Source: Candidatus Cloacimonadota bacterium (GTDB lineage: Bacteria; Cloacimonadota; Cloacimonadia; Cloacimonadales; Cloacimonadaceae). Taken from it: a stretch of 17,144 nucleotides of DNA. The position numbers and the translations under genes were made by a program. Where the stretch lies: the NCBI GenBank assembly GCA_023230025.1, contig JALNYD010000030.1, forward strand, positions 1-17,144. The letters are read 5' to 3'. This document shows, piece by piece, positions 1 to 8,304 of the stretch (positions within the stretch are counted from its first letter, which is position 1; each line of letters begins with the position of its first letter). The notes beneath the pieces are model-generated. The model had not been told where the DNA came from. It worked only from the letters and a program-made list of their open reading frames with translations, and did no database searches.

Positions 1-3000
1 TTGGGTATCGGCAGTAACCTTGAAGAAGGCACGGTCGGCTCCACTACTGAATCCTGCTGCGGTTATCTGCGCCCAGGTAATTTCCACAAAGCTATTGGAA
101 GTGCTAAGCAGTTCCTGATATTCACCATCGGGTTGATCAGAAATTAAGATGTGATAGAGGGCTGCTCCATCGGAATCATCCCAGGCCAGCTCGAAGTAAG
201 TATCATAAGCGGCACAAACGAGATTCTGGGGAGGATCGGGAATTACGATATCTTCGACGTTCAGGGTTACATAAATCTTGTAAGGTGAATTGATGGCATC
301 CCCATAGAGCCAGACCTGAGCAGTGTAGGTGCCCAGGGGTAGGGCAGTGGCATCGGCATTCAGGGTGAAGCTGCTGTTACTACCACCGGCAGCCAGGCTA
401 CCGGTTGCAGTAGCGCTGAGCCAATCGGAATAGGGCAGGTAGGCGTCTGGACCCAGGATGTCGTCGATAAGGACATAGCCATATTGATAGCTATCAACGC
501 GGGGGTAATAGAAGCAGATATAGATGTGGTCTTCCTCGGCGTATTCAGCCAGAGAGCGGCTATACTGAGCCCACACCTGCTGATTGGCTGTGGTCATATT
601 AATAGTATCCCACAAGAGGAAAGAACCGATGGCATCATCAGTTCTGGAGATCAGGATCTGCAAAACTTCATCAGAATCGTTAAATTGCTGATACCAGAAA
701 CTGAGCAAATCATCGGCATCGGGTTTGAGCATTGGGCTGATCAGGTATTGAGGTTCAGTCATGCCATCTGAGGCAAAGACCCAGGCAGCCGGCGCACTAT
801 GTCCAAAACCAGTATAGATGTCTGAGGAGGGTCCAGCCATACCAGACCAACCAGTGAGGTCATAGTCATCAAAGTTTTGGTTCAGAGCGCCGGTATTGTG
901 CAGGGGTCCACCCCAAACACCCCAGGCAGTTTCCCAATCCAAGGCATAGTTGCCTGGGTTGGAAATAGTGGTGATAGCTGAAGTGCTTGCGCCGGGCGCA
1001 CAAGTGATCACTATCGGGTTAGGTGAAGCAGAGAATGCCGACCAATCGAGATAGATATCCTTAGTGATAGTCTGCGCAGCGATCAATTCAAGTTCAGAGC
1101 TGTAATCCTGACAACCGTTTGCAGAGGCACTAATCGTATCATTATTCAAAGTAACTACGTTTTCGAAGATGTAATAGCCAGAAGCATTTGTAAACACAGG
1201 CTCGGCAAAGGGAAGGCTGACGACAGCGTTTTCCACGGGAGTGGTGGTTCCAGCCAGATAGACGTGTCCCTCCACGCTGCCCAGAGTTGCGCCGGCAAGT
1301 ACATTCAGAGTAAGAGGGATGCGCAGGTCATCACCCCTGCCACTGGGAGCAATGTAGGTGGAGTTATTAACGATGGTCAGCAAGCTTTGGGCGGTTCCCA
1401 CGTTCTGATTTGTAGCATCAAAGTTGATTATGACAGTTTCGGACTGACCCGGAGCTACAACGCCTGTGGTGGGACTGGCATAAACCCAGTAGTTTCCATC
1501 AATATTAACAGATATTACGTGTTCTTCGTCTGCCAAAGCAGTCCAGTTACCGGCAGAACCGTAATAGGAATGTCCCCTGCTATACGCTGCACTTAGCCCA
1601 TAGGGTTTGCCAGAGGTGCTGCCCACGGGTTGAACGGCAACCCAGAAATCGCTTGTGACTGTAAGGGGCGGATCCAGGGTATAAGTTGTGGGGTTCCAAA
1701 CTGTGGTTTGGGGGTTTGCAGTGAGCATGGCTGAGCTATGCAGCACAGTGCTGCCATCTGCGGCATAGATCTTGAATCTGAAGGTGGTTTCGGTTCCCCA
1801 GGGATCTTCTGCATGGTTATAGAAGTACGCTTCCAACTGGGAGATGGTAACTCCGCTATCACTCCAGGGCCCATAATCACTGAGGACAAATTTTGTAGCA
1901 CGCTCAGGGACATAACTAGTTAAGTATTGAACGTCCTGAATTGTGGCATAGTTCATCCATCCGGTAATGTCGGTGCGATCCGGGTTGCTGGGAATTCCGG
2001 AGATCTGGCGGCGGGGATCAACAGGGACGGCTTTGCCGGGAGTTTGGCGAGTTGAACCAGAATAGGGGGAGTAGTACCAATCGTAAACCAAATCAGCCGT
2101 GCCTCCGGTATTGGAAATGATCAGGCTTTGGTTGGTGGTTTGCCCCTGATACATATCCACCGTAAAGGAGGTAGCGTTTACGGAAAGTTCTGCCCATTTG
2201 AGCTCGAAATCCTGGTTTGCCATGCCTCCCTCCGTAATGTTAATCCCGCTTACGGAGGAGACAAAATAATCTGTTCCGGGTGCGCTACAGCTACCACCAT
2301 AGGTGCCGACCATCAGATTGTTGATTTGATAGAACCCTGCAGAATTGGTTGTAGCAGATTTTGATCCCACCTGAACCAGCGCATTGGGAATAGGGGTGCT
2401 GGTACCATATTTATAGACATAGCCATTGATGCTACCAAACACCGGGGTGGGAGGAGTGTAACCACTGTCTGAGATGATAAAGTCATCCACCATAAAGATG
2501 AAAGAATCATTTGCAACGCATTGAATAGCTACATATTTGGCCGTGGTGGGCAGGGTGTAAGTATATTGAGTCCAGGCATCGGGGGCAGAAATATAAGCAG
2601 AAGCAGAGCCAGCCAGGTAATTTGTGAAGCTAGTGTAAACGTTTGTGGTAGTAGAGTATAACACCTTGAAGCGTTCCAGCCCATATTCCGCGGTATAGGA
2701 TTTTGCCCAGAAGCTTACTGAGCAAGTGGGACCCGTGAGATCAATGCGGGGAGAAATCAGCCAGTCATTGTTTGGTGGCGCAGTGGAGGCAAAACAATAA
2801 GCACCTTTGAACCCACCATGTGCGTCAGCCGGAGTCCCGGCGAGTGAAGGGCTGGTTTGCGATGAATTAAAGATGATGAACGAGCCGGTGTATCCATCGT
2901 TTGTGAATGAGTAATCCTGTATGGAATAAGTAGTTGAACCATCGCCATCGTACTGCGTCCAGGGCGCAAAATCAAGGCTAAAATCCATGTAGCTTTCAAA

Positions 3001-4902
3001 ACCATCACTAAAACGGTGGTTAGAGGCTTGACCAGTTAGCGTGATGCTAAGAGTGCCGCCATTGGTAACAATCTGGAAGCTCTGATTATCAGTACCGTAG
3101 TTCAGAGGTTCATACACAAACCCGAATTCATGAACCTGGCCGGGGACAAGTGCGATGCCTGGATTCAGGTTTGTGGAAAACTCAGTCGCGGACAGATTGG
3201 TCATGCTGGTTATAGTTAATATTCCCTGACCCTGATTGGAGAGTTGGAAGATGTTTCCGGAACTCACCGAGCTTCCCGGAGTGGTGCTTCCGGCATTCCA
3301 TGAATTGATGTTTACACCTGCAGTGGGGTTTGGATCCACCCACAAGGGAGGTCCTACAACATCATCAATATATAACTCCCACATATCGGTTGAAATAGCT
3401 TGAATGGCCAGGTAAATATCCTGACCAATGTAGGAACTAAGGTTGTAGCTGTATTGGCTATAAGTAGCTCCCGGACCCACGCTGGAAGCCAGAGTGGTAG
3501 TGAAACTGGCTACAGCGTTGGTGGTGGTGGAGAGTTTGACGTTAAAGCGGTCGATATAGCTGACACTTCTATTTCTGGCCCAGAAGCTGAAAGTATAGTT
3601 GTCTGCGCTGGGAGTCAATCTGGGAGTGATCAGCCAGTCATTGTGGGCTGACGCACTGTAACTGATGCTGGCACAAGCTGATCCTGTGTGAACATAAGCT
3701 GTTTCAGTATCTCTGACCCAGGTATTGGTATCGCCACCATTGGAAATAGTCCAGCCCGTGGGTGGGAAGGTGGTGCCTTCAAAGCCCTCGGAAAGGGTCA
3801 AGGAAGAGGTGGAACTGGGCTCGATTCCGAATACTGCGGCCTGGTTGCTGGTAAAATCATAAGTTCCGGGGTTCAGGGCGGTGAGGTAGTAATAACCGTT
3901 ATAATAACCATTCCATCCCCAGTTGAAGTGATAATGATTGCTGCCCTGATAACCGTCCAGGATGAAGGCATGTCCACCGCTTTCCTCGCTGTTTCCAGAA
4001 TAGTGAATAGGGCGGGAATTATTGAGTTCACCCTGTAGCATAGTATTCCAGTTTGATTCGGAATAGGTGTACTTATATCTGTAAATGGCGGTGTCCTTGT
4101 AGCGGAAATAGCTGATCAGGGCTCCCGGGACATCGGAACTATAAGCGCCGGATCCAGTGGGGTGATAATCCATCTCCACCGCTACTCCGGCATGATAACA
4201 GAGGGTAGCCACTGAAGTGTTGGGGCTGGACACCTGATTTGGCATGCTGGACCAGCTATAGGTAGTGGTTCCGAAGTTTGCCGTCTGAACTCCGTAGATG
4301 GGGTGAGTGTAAGTATGCGAACCCTGACCTACGCTGGGATATGACCAATAGTGCATGATCTGGGACATGGCAGTGGCAACACAGCCAACTGGGGTATTGG
4401 AAGGGCACATATCGTTGTAATAACCTTCCTGACCCCAGGTAGACTGGATGAGCGGGCTGACATCCCGGAAATTGCGATTGGGAGTGAAATCCGCGTGTGC
4501 TTTGTCGTATTTCTTCCACAATAGGGCTACTTCGGGACTTGCTACGAATTGATTGTCCTTAATGGATTGCAACTGATCCTGCCAGTTTTGCAATAAGTAC
4601 TGCAATTGAATGGGGATTTCATATTCACCCCAATCGTGAGTGGTGTTGTAGCCGATGATCGGGCTGGCAGCATCATCACCAGCGACAAGTACATAGCCAC
4701 GTGGCTCAAGCGATACCAGATAAATGAGATTGTTTGATGAATCGTTAAAGAGGGGGGTAATTTGAGAATTTGAATAAGATTGACCAGAGCGTTCCAACAT
4801 CCAGTTTTCCGCTACTCGGATTGCTTGATTGGAACCTACTGGTGCGCAAAAAATAAAACTAACTGACAGCAGTAACAAAAACAGCGCAAGCACTTGTTTC
4901 AC
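1..4902 (-). CDS. Giant secreted C10 (streptopain-type) cysteine protease, C-terminus cut by window edge
   Basis: An uninterrupted minus-strand frame of 1634 codons starts at a GTG (4902-4900) preceded by a GGAGGT ribosome site (4907-4912). The sequence opens with a hydrophobic signal peptide (about residues 1-19). A Spi-like propeptide follows, then the C10 peptidase core. C174 lies in P-V-G-C-V-A-T-A-M, H311 in G-G-H-A-F, and N327-W328-G-W330 follows; this Cys-His spacing suits streptopain. After the core come choice-of-anchor J-like modules (about 368-517, 630-812 and 1338-1485), two carboxypeptidase-regulatory-like beta domains (about 818-900 and 1204-1288), Hydin/BACON-like spacers, and a final fibronectin-III-like domain (about 1555 onward). 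The last visible residues, F-F-K-V-T-A-D-T-Q, resemble a C-terminus, so probably only a few residues are missing. Likely role: secreted or surface proteolysis of proteins for amino-acid feeding (inference). No lipobox is convincing. Divergent from the C39-like protease gene. Confidence 0.9.
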   Translation of the reverse strand, partial: MKQVLALFLLLLSVSFIFCAPVGSNQAIRVAENWMLERSGQSYSNSQITPLFNDSSNNLIYLVSLEPRGYVLVAGDDAASPIIGYNTTHDWGEYEIPIQLQYLLQNWQDQLQSIKDNQFVASPEVALLWKKYDKAHADFTPNRNFRDVSPLIQSTWGQEGYYNDMCPSNTPVGCVATAMSQIMHYWSYPSVGQGSHTYTHPIYGVQTANFGTTTYSWSSMPNQVSSPNTSVATLCYHAGVAVEMDYHPTGSGAYSSDVPGALISYFRYKDTAIYRYKYTYSESNWNTMLQGELNNSRPIHYSGNSEESGGHAFILDGYQGSNHYHFNWGWNGYYNGYYYLTALNPGTYDFTSNQAAVFGIEPSSTSSLTLSEGFEGTTFPPTGWTISNGGDTNTWVRDTETAYVHTGSACASISYSASAHNDWLITPRLTPSADNYTFSFWARNRSVSYIDRFNVKLSTTTNAVASFTTTLASSVGPGATYSQYSYNLSSYIGQDIYLAIQAISTDMWELYIDDVVGPPLWVDPNPTAGVNINSWNAGSTTPGSSVSSGNIFQLSNQGQGILTITSMTNLSATEFSTNLNPGIALVPGQVHEFGFVYEPLNYGTDNQSFQIVTNGGTLSITLTGQASNHRFSDGFESYMDFSLDFAPWTQYDGDGSTTYSIQDYSFTNDGYTGSFIIFNSSQTSPSLAGTPADAHGGFKGAYCFASTAPPNNDWLISPRIDLTGPTCSVSFWAKSYTAEYGLERFKVLYSTTTNVYTSFTNYLAGSASAYISAPDAWTQYTYTLPTTAKYVAIQCVANDSFIFMVDDFIISDSGYTPPTPVFGSINGYVYKYGTSTPIPNALVQVGSKSATTNSAGFYQINNLMVGTYGGSCSAPGTDYFVSSVSGINITEGGMANQDFELKWAELSVNATSFTVDMYQGQTTNQSLIISNTGGTADLVYDWYYSPYSGSTRQTPGKAVPVDPRRQISGIPSNPDRTDITGWMNYATIQDVQYLTSYVPERATKFVLSDYGPWSDSGVTISQLEAYFYNHAEDPWGTETTFRFKIYAADGSTVLHSSAMLTANPQTTVWNPTTYTLDPPLTVTSDFWVAVQPVGSTSGKPYGLSAAYSRGHSYYGSAGNWTALADEEHVISVNIDGNYWVYASPTTGVVAPGQSETVIINFDATNQNVGTAQSLLTIVNNSTYIAPSGRGDDLRIPLTLNVLAGATLGSVEGHVYLAGTTTPVENAVVSLPFAEPVFTNASGYYIFENVVTLNNDTISASANGCQDYSSELELIAAQTITKDIYLDWSAFSASPNPIVITCAPGASTSAITTISNPGNYALDWETAWGVWGGPLHNTGALNQNFDDYDLTGWSGMAGPSSDIYTGFGHSAPAAWVFASDGMTEPQYLISPMLKPDADDLLSFWYQQFNDSDEVLQILISRTDDAIGSFLLWDTINMTTANQQVWAQYSRSLAEYAEEDHIYICFYYPRVDSYQYGYVLIDDILGPDAYLPYSDWLSATATGSLAAGGSNSSFTLNADATALPLGTYTAQVWLYGDAINSPYKIYVTLNVEDIVIPDPPQNLVCAAYDTYFELAWDDSDGAALYHILISDQPDGEYQELLSTSNSFVEITWAQITAAGFSSGADRAFFKVTADTQ
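2756..2771. repeat. Copy of a 16-bp intragenic repeat (also at 3629-3644)
   Basis: The 16-mer atcagccagtcattgt occurs exactly at 2756-2771 and at 3629-3644. It encodes the N-D-W-L-I core of two anchor-J-like modules on the minus strand. Flanking protein sequence is also alike (SFWA[RK], STTTN, DD near the end). This indicates internal domain duplication in the protease gene, not a mobile element. Confidence 0.7.
3629..3644. repeat. Second copy of the 16-bp intragenic repeat
   Basis: Exact partner of the copy at 2756-2771, in the first anchor-J-like module of the giant C10 protease (N-D-W-L-I-T-P-R, against N-D-W-L-I-S-P-R in the second). Confidence 0.7.
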
Positions 4903-4944
4903 TTTTACCTCCAGGCGTTAGCCGATTAATTTGAACTGATTGCA

Positions 4945-4972
4945 AAATTACAAATCGTTGCCAGAATGTCAA
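4945..4972 (-). promoter_or_regulatory. Candidate sigma-70-type promoter for the C10 protease
   Basis: Read on the minus strand there is a perfect TTGACA (4972-4967), a 16-bp spacer and TAATTT (4950-4945). This would start transcription about 35 nt before the GTG at 4902. The -35 box is a perfect match and the -10 is mediocre. No transcript data are available. Confidence 0.45.
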
Positions 4973-5126
4973 GGTTTTTATGATAATTTTATGCTACTTT
5001 GGGATTCCGGCTCTAATCGCTTAAAGGTAATTATAAGAGAGGATTATCAGATTTGATTTGAGATGGTCTATTGGTCAGGTAAGGGGGAGTGGAGTCTTAG
5101 GTTGCTGGCGAACTTATAGAAATCGT

Positions 5127-5154
5127 TTGACAGGTATGGCAACCATCATAGAAG
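5127..5154 (+). promoter_or_regulatory. Candidate sigma-70-type promoter for the C39-like protease
   Basis: TTGACA (5127-5132), a 16-bp spacer and TAGAAG (5149-5154, four of six consensus bases) lie about 50 nt upstream of the ATG at 5206. The arrangement mirrors the promoter candidate on the opposite strand. Confidence 0.4.
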
Positions 5155-5205
5155 TGAACAAAGATGGGTTTAGCTTGCTTAGCAACACCCCCCGAAGGAG
5201 ATAGT

Positions 5206-7200
5206 ATGAGATGCATTGTTTTGCTAATTCTGTTCATGTCTGGTTTAGTTTGGTCGGCAAATCCTTATGTGGTGAGATCCTTTCCGGATGACAAGGGAAA
5301 TATCATCAACGAGGTGATCGTGCCCGGTATACCTGAGGAACTGCGCAATCCGGGTCCCATCGCAAGCCCATCTCGCAATGCAGTTGTGCTGACAGATGTT
5401 CCTAAGCTGGATTGGTGTTATGGCTGTTCCGCAACTTCAGCAGCGATGATTGCGGGTTACTATGACCGCAATGGTTACGAAAACATGTATGCCGGACCTA
5501 CCAACGGCGGCATGTTTCCTTTGAACAACGCAAGTTGGGGTGAAGGAGAATGCTCTTTAAGTGCTACCCATCAGGGCTATGATGGTTTGAGTAGTTTTGG
5601 GCATGTTGACAGGTTTTGGGTAACCTCAGGAAACAGCGGAAATGATCCCTATGGATCAGCAGATCCTACTGGTACCTATGCCAATTGCACGACAGATTAT
5701 ATGGGCACAAATCAGGATTGGTGGAGCAATGAAGATGGTTCTACCAGATTCTATTACTATACCAATGGTAATCCCATTTATGATTATAGCGGCAGCGAAA
5801 ATGAGAGTCCCCGCAAGCGAGATGGTATTCATGGTTTTCGGCTTTTTATGGAATCTCGTGGCTATGAGGTTTCCACAAATTATAATCAATATATTCATGG
5901 TTATAATGGCAACACGGCTGGATATACCCTGGCGCAGTTTCGCCAGAGCATCGATAATGATATACCGGTTTTGATTCATGTCACCGGGCATACGATGGTG
6001 GGTGTGGGCTATGAAAGCACAAATAACACGATCTATATTCATAATACCTGGGATCACGACCTGCACAGCATGGATTGGGGAGGCTTATACAGTGGGATGC
6101 AACACAAAGGCGTCAGCGTGTTTGAACTTGCCCCAGCTCCAGTGATTGCTGTTATTGATTGGATGCCTTCATTGATTAATCTTGAGCTGGATATTGATGA
6201 AAGCAGCAGTCAAAACCTCACAATTGCTAATACAGGTACTGGTGCTCTGGACTATGTGTGCAGCGTGCCGGGGACGGAAAGTACAATATTAGAAGAGGGA
6301 TTCAACAGCGGCGTCATCCCTGGAACCTGGACTCAGACTGTGGTATCAGGCACAACGGTTAATTGGGAATGCACTTCGGGAGGATACAGTGGATATCCTT
6401 CGGGACCTTATGAAGGTAACTACAACATCAGACTATATAAAGGTTCATACGATGTCAGTGTGGTAAAACTTATCAGTCCTCCTCTTAACTTGCAGGAGGC
6501 AGATTCAGCCAGCCTGGATTTTTGGCATACTCAGGATGACTGGGGAGTAGACCAGGATGAACTCCGCGTATATTATCGCAATGGCAGCGCGGGATCCTGG
6601 AATCTGTTGCAGCAATACACTGATAATGTATCTGCCTGGACTCAAAGGAACATCAGCTTGCCAAATCTGAGTGATGATTACTATGTTGCCTTTGAAGGCA
6701 CTACCCAATATGGTTATGGAGTTTGTTTGGATCAGATTAGACTAGTTGCAGATTCGAGTGTGGAGCCCTGGCTCCGCCTGAACGGAGGTCTGGAATGTAG
6801 CGGTACTGTTGCTGCTGGTGCTGCTGATCACAACATCTCTGTCCAAATTGATGCCACGGGATTAGTACCTGGAACATTTAGTAAGAATATCACAATTCTG
6901 AGCAACAGCCAAAGTGATTCTGAGATAAGCATTCCGGTGAACCTGACAGTTTTAGAAGCACTTGTAGCTCCGCAGGAACCTGTCATTGAATATCTTTCGG
7001 GTACCAACAGTGCCAGGATAAGCTGGGTAGCGGTGTCGGGTAATCCCAGTGGTTACAGGGTATATTTCAGCACAGAACCAAGCTTTAGTGATGGAGGAAC
7101 TCTGATAGCCACGACTGCCTCAGATCGCCTGTATTATGTACACACCCAGGCCAGCAGCCGTCCCAAGGGATTTTATCGGGTGATAGCCTTCCGAAACTAA
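5206..7200 (+). CDS. Secreted C39-like (papain-fold) cysteine protease with anchor-J and fibronectin-III-like tail
   Basis: The 664-aa product is best started at the ATG at 5206, five bases after GAAGGAG (5194-5200). The in-frame ATG at 5164 would bury the signal peptide behind 14 extra residues. Residues 1-18 form a signal peptide (M-R-C-I-V-L-L-I-L-F, ending W-S-A). The catalytic part resembles the peptidase C39-like family. C74 lies in W-C-Y-G-C-S-A-T-S-A-A-M, H262 in V-T-G-H-T-M-V-G-V-G-Y, and N280 in I-H-N-T-W-D. About residue 320 onward are a Hydin/BACON-like strand region, an anchor-J/MAM-like module (about 360-520), a second BACON-like stretch and a fibronectin-III-like end with G-F-Y-R-V-I-A. 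Likely an extracellular or surface protease or amidase. The substrate is unknown. C71 next to C74 leaves some doubt over which Cys is the nucleophile; the family pattern favours C74. Confidence 0.85.
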   Translation: MRCIVLLILFMSGLVWSANPYVVRSFPDDKGNIINEVIVPGIPEELRNPGPIASPSRNAVVLTDVPKLDWCYGCSATSAAMIAGYYDRNGYENMYAGPTNGGMFPLNNASWGEGECSLSATHQGYDGLSSFGHVDRFWVTSGNSGNDPYGSADPTGTYANCTTDYMGTNQDWWSNEDGSTRFYYYTNGNPIYDYSGSENESPRKRDGIHGFRLFMESRGYEVSTNYNQYIHGYNGNTAGYTLAQFRQSIDNDIPVLIHVTGHTMVGVGYESTNNTIYIHNTWDHDLHSMDWGGLYSGMQHKGVSVFELAPAPVIAVIDWMPSLINLELDIDESSSQNLTIANTGTGALDYVCSVPGTESTILEEGFNSGVIPGTWTQTVVSGTTVNWECTSGGYSGYPSGPYEGNYNIRLYKGSYDVSVVKLISPPLNLQEADSASLDFWHTQDDWGVDQDELRVYYRNGSAGSWNLLQQYTDNVSAWTQRNISLPNLSDDYYVAFEGTTQYGYGVCLDQIRLVADSSVEPWLRLNGGLECSGTVAAGAADHNISVQIDATGLVPGTFSKNITILSNSQSDSEISIPVNLTVLEALVAPQEPVIEYLSGTNSARISWVAVSGNPSGYRVYFSTEPSFSDGGTLIATTASDRLYYVHTQASSRPKGFYRVIAFRN

Positions 7201-7221
7201 GAGATTTGCCGGCAATCCAGA

Positions 7222-7243
7222 ACAGCTTCCATAATGAGGCTGT
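7222..7243 (+). terminator. Weak hairpin after the C39-like protease, possible terminator
   Basis: ACAGCTTC (7222-7229) pairs with GAGGCTGT (7236-7243) around a 6-nt loop, with one G-U pair. It sits 21 nt after the stop codon. The only T-run (7251-7254) is eight bases downstream and short, so this is not a classical intrinsic terminator. Confidence 0.35.
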
Positions 7244-7255
7244 AAGAAGATTTTA

Positions 7256-7261
7256 TTGACA
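7256..7261 (+). promoter_or_regulatory. TTGACA -35-like box upstream of the sugar-epimerase operon
   Basis: A perfect TTGACA lies 84 nt before the ATG at 7345, in the 144-bp gap that begins the downstream operon. No good -10 hexamer stands at 15-18 bp. An extended -10-like TGTTACCAT occurs at 7282-7290 but is too far from this box. A promoter is expected here from gene layout, but its exact form is unclear. Confidence 0.3.
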
Positions 7262-7344
7262 AGAATCAAGCGCCAAATAAGTGTTACCATTACTGGGTTT
7301 TTGCAGCAAAGCATAGCCCTGCAATCTCTTATCTGGAGCAAATA

Positions 7345-8304
7345 ATGAAGATACTGATCACAGGTGGTGCGGGCTTCATCGGTTCGCATCTTGCTGAACG
7401 CCTATTAGCTGAAGGCAATGAAGTGTATGCAATAGACAATCTTTCCACGGGAAGCCTGGACAACATCGAATCCTTCCGGACGAATCCCAAGTTTCACTTT
7501 ACTACTGGCACCATTCTGAACCGGGACCTGATGGATTCTCTGGTCAGCAAAGTGCAGCAAGTGTATCATTTGGCTGCAGCTGTTGGTGTGAAATATATCA
7601 TCGAAAATCCTCTGCTTTCGCTAAAGACTAATATCGTTGGCACGGACAACGTGTTGGAGCTGTGCAACAAATACAAGGCAAAAGCTCTGATCACTTCTAC
7701 CAGCGAGATTTACGGTAAAAGCGAGAAAGTTCCTTTTGCCGAGCAGGATGACCGTCTTTTGGGGTCCACTCATATCAGTCGTTGGGGATATAGCAGTTCC
7801 AAAGCTATTGATGAGTTCATGGCGCTGGCTTTTTATCGAGAAAAGAAGCTGCCGGTGGTGATCGTACGTTGTTTCAATACAGTTGGGCCACGTCAGACCG
7901 GTCAGTATGGTATGGTTTTGCCAAAGTTCATCAAAGCAGCTCTTTTGGATCAACCGATCGTAGTGTATGGAAGTGGAGAGCAAACCAGATGTTTTGCAGA
8001 TGTTTCAGACGTTGTGGAGGCATTTGTGAGATTGATGAACAGCCCTGAATGTGAAGGTGAGATCTTCAATGTGGGCACCACAGAGTCCATCAGCATCACC
8101 GATCTGGCTCAGAAGGTCAAATCCATGTGCGACAGCAAATCCAAGATCGAGTACATGAGCTATGAGGCTGCTTTTGAAGAGGGATTTGAGGATATGATGA
8201 ATCGGATGCCGAATCTCAGTAAAATCCAAGAATACATTGGTTATGAACCCAAATATAAACTGGATGACATTATTCAGCGCATGATCGAGTATTATGAAAA
8301 TTAA
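7345..8304 (+). CDS. NAD-dependent epimerase/dehydratase (extended SDR, nucleotide sugar)
   Basis: The 319-aa protein is a complete extended short-chain dehydrogenase. The Rossmann NAD motif G7-G-A-G10-F-I-G13 opens the protein. D-N-L-S-T-G follows the second beta strand. T-S-T-S-E-I-Y-G (117-124) carries the catalytic Ser/Thr, and Y149-S-S-S-K153 is the active YxxxK. R-C-F-N-T-V-G-P-R-Q and a Y-G-S-G-E-Q-T-R-C-F-A-D-V stretch are the usual sugar-nucleotide-binding features. The family covers UDP-glucose/GlcNAc 4-epimerases, UDP-glucuronate decarboxylases and dehydratases, and I cannot choose among them from motifs. Its stop overlaps the start of the SLBB gene by 11 nt, so the two are translationally coupled. 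With the downstream DegT-type aminotransferase it suggests synthesis of a modified or amino sugar for surface glycans. No ribosome site stronger than GGAG (7335-7338) precedes the ATG. Confidence 0.9.
   Translation: MKILITGGAGFIGSHLAERLLAEGNEVYAIDNLSTGSLDNIESFRTNPKFHFTTGTILNRDLMDSLVSKVQQVYHLAAAVGVKYIIENPLLSLKTNIVGTDNVLELCNKYKAKALITSTSEIYGKSEKVPFAEQDDRLLGSTHISRWGYSSSKAIDEFMALAFYREKKLPVVIVRCFNTVGPRQTGQYGMVLPKFIKAALLDQPIVVYGSGEQTRCFADVSDVVEAFVRLMNSPECEGEIFNVGTTESISITDLAQKVKSMCDSKSKIEYMSYEAAFEEGFEDMMNRMPNLSKIQEYIGYEPKYKLDDIIQRMIEYYEN

Larger units (their letters stand above)
4903..5205. other. Divergent intergenic region between the two protease genes (303 bp)
   Basis: This AT-rich spacer separates the two divergently transcribed secreted-protease genes. 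It holds the two ribosome sites, one TTGACA-type promoter candidate per direction, and a further weak plus-strand pair (TTGCCA at 4958-4963, 18-bp spacer, GATAAT at 4982-4987). I saw no clear operator palindrome, small gene or RNA structure in it. A regulator acting between the promoters could control both proteases together, but nothing in the sequence shows one. Confidence 0.6.

Noticed and set aside
484..2516. Short plus- and minus-strand frames across the left part
   Set aside because: All lie over the continuous minus-strand C10 protease frame but in other frames, with no recognisable domains.
4840..4902. Lipobox (F-I-F-C) in the C10 protease leader
   Set aside because: The residues before Cys do not fit the L-[AS]-[GA]-C consensus; an ordinary signal peptide is more likely.
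5164..5205. Longer start for the C39-like protease
   Set aside because: It would add 14 residues before a clear signal peptide; the ATG at 5206 has the GAAGGAG ribosome site.
5656..6066. Minus-strand open frame of 136 codons
   Set aside because: It lies wholly within the C39-like protease catalytic domain and its residues are low-complexity Ile/Ala-rich, typical of an antisense shadow.
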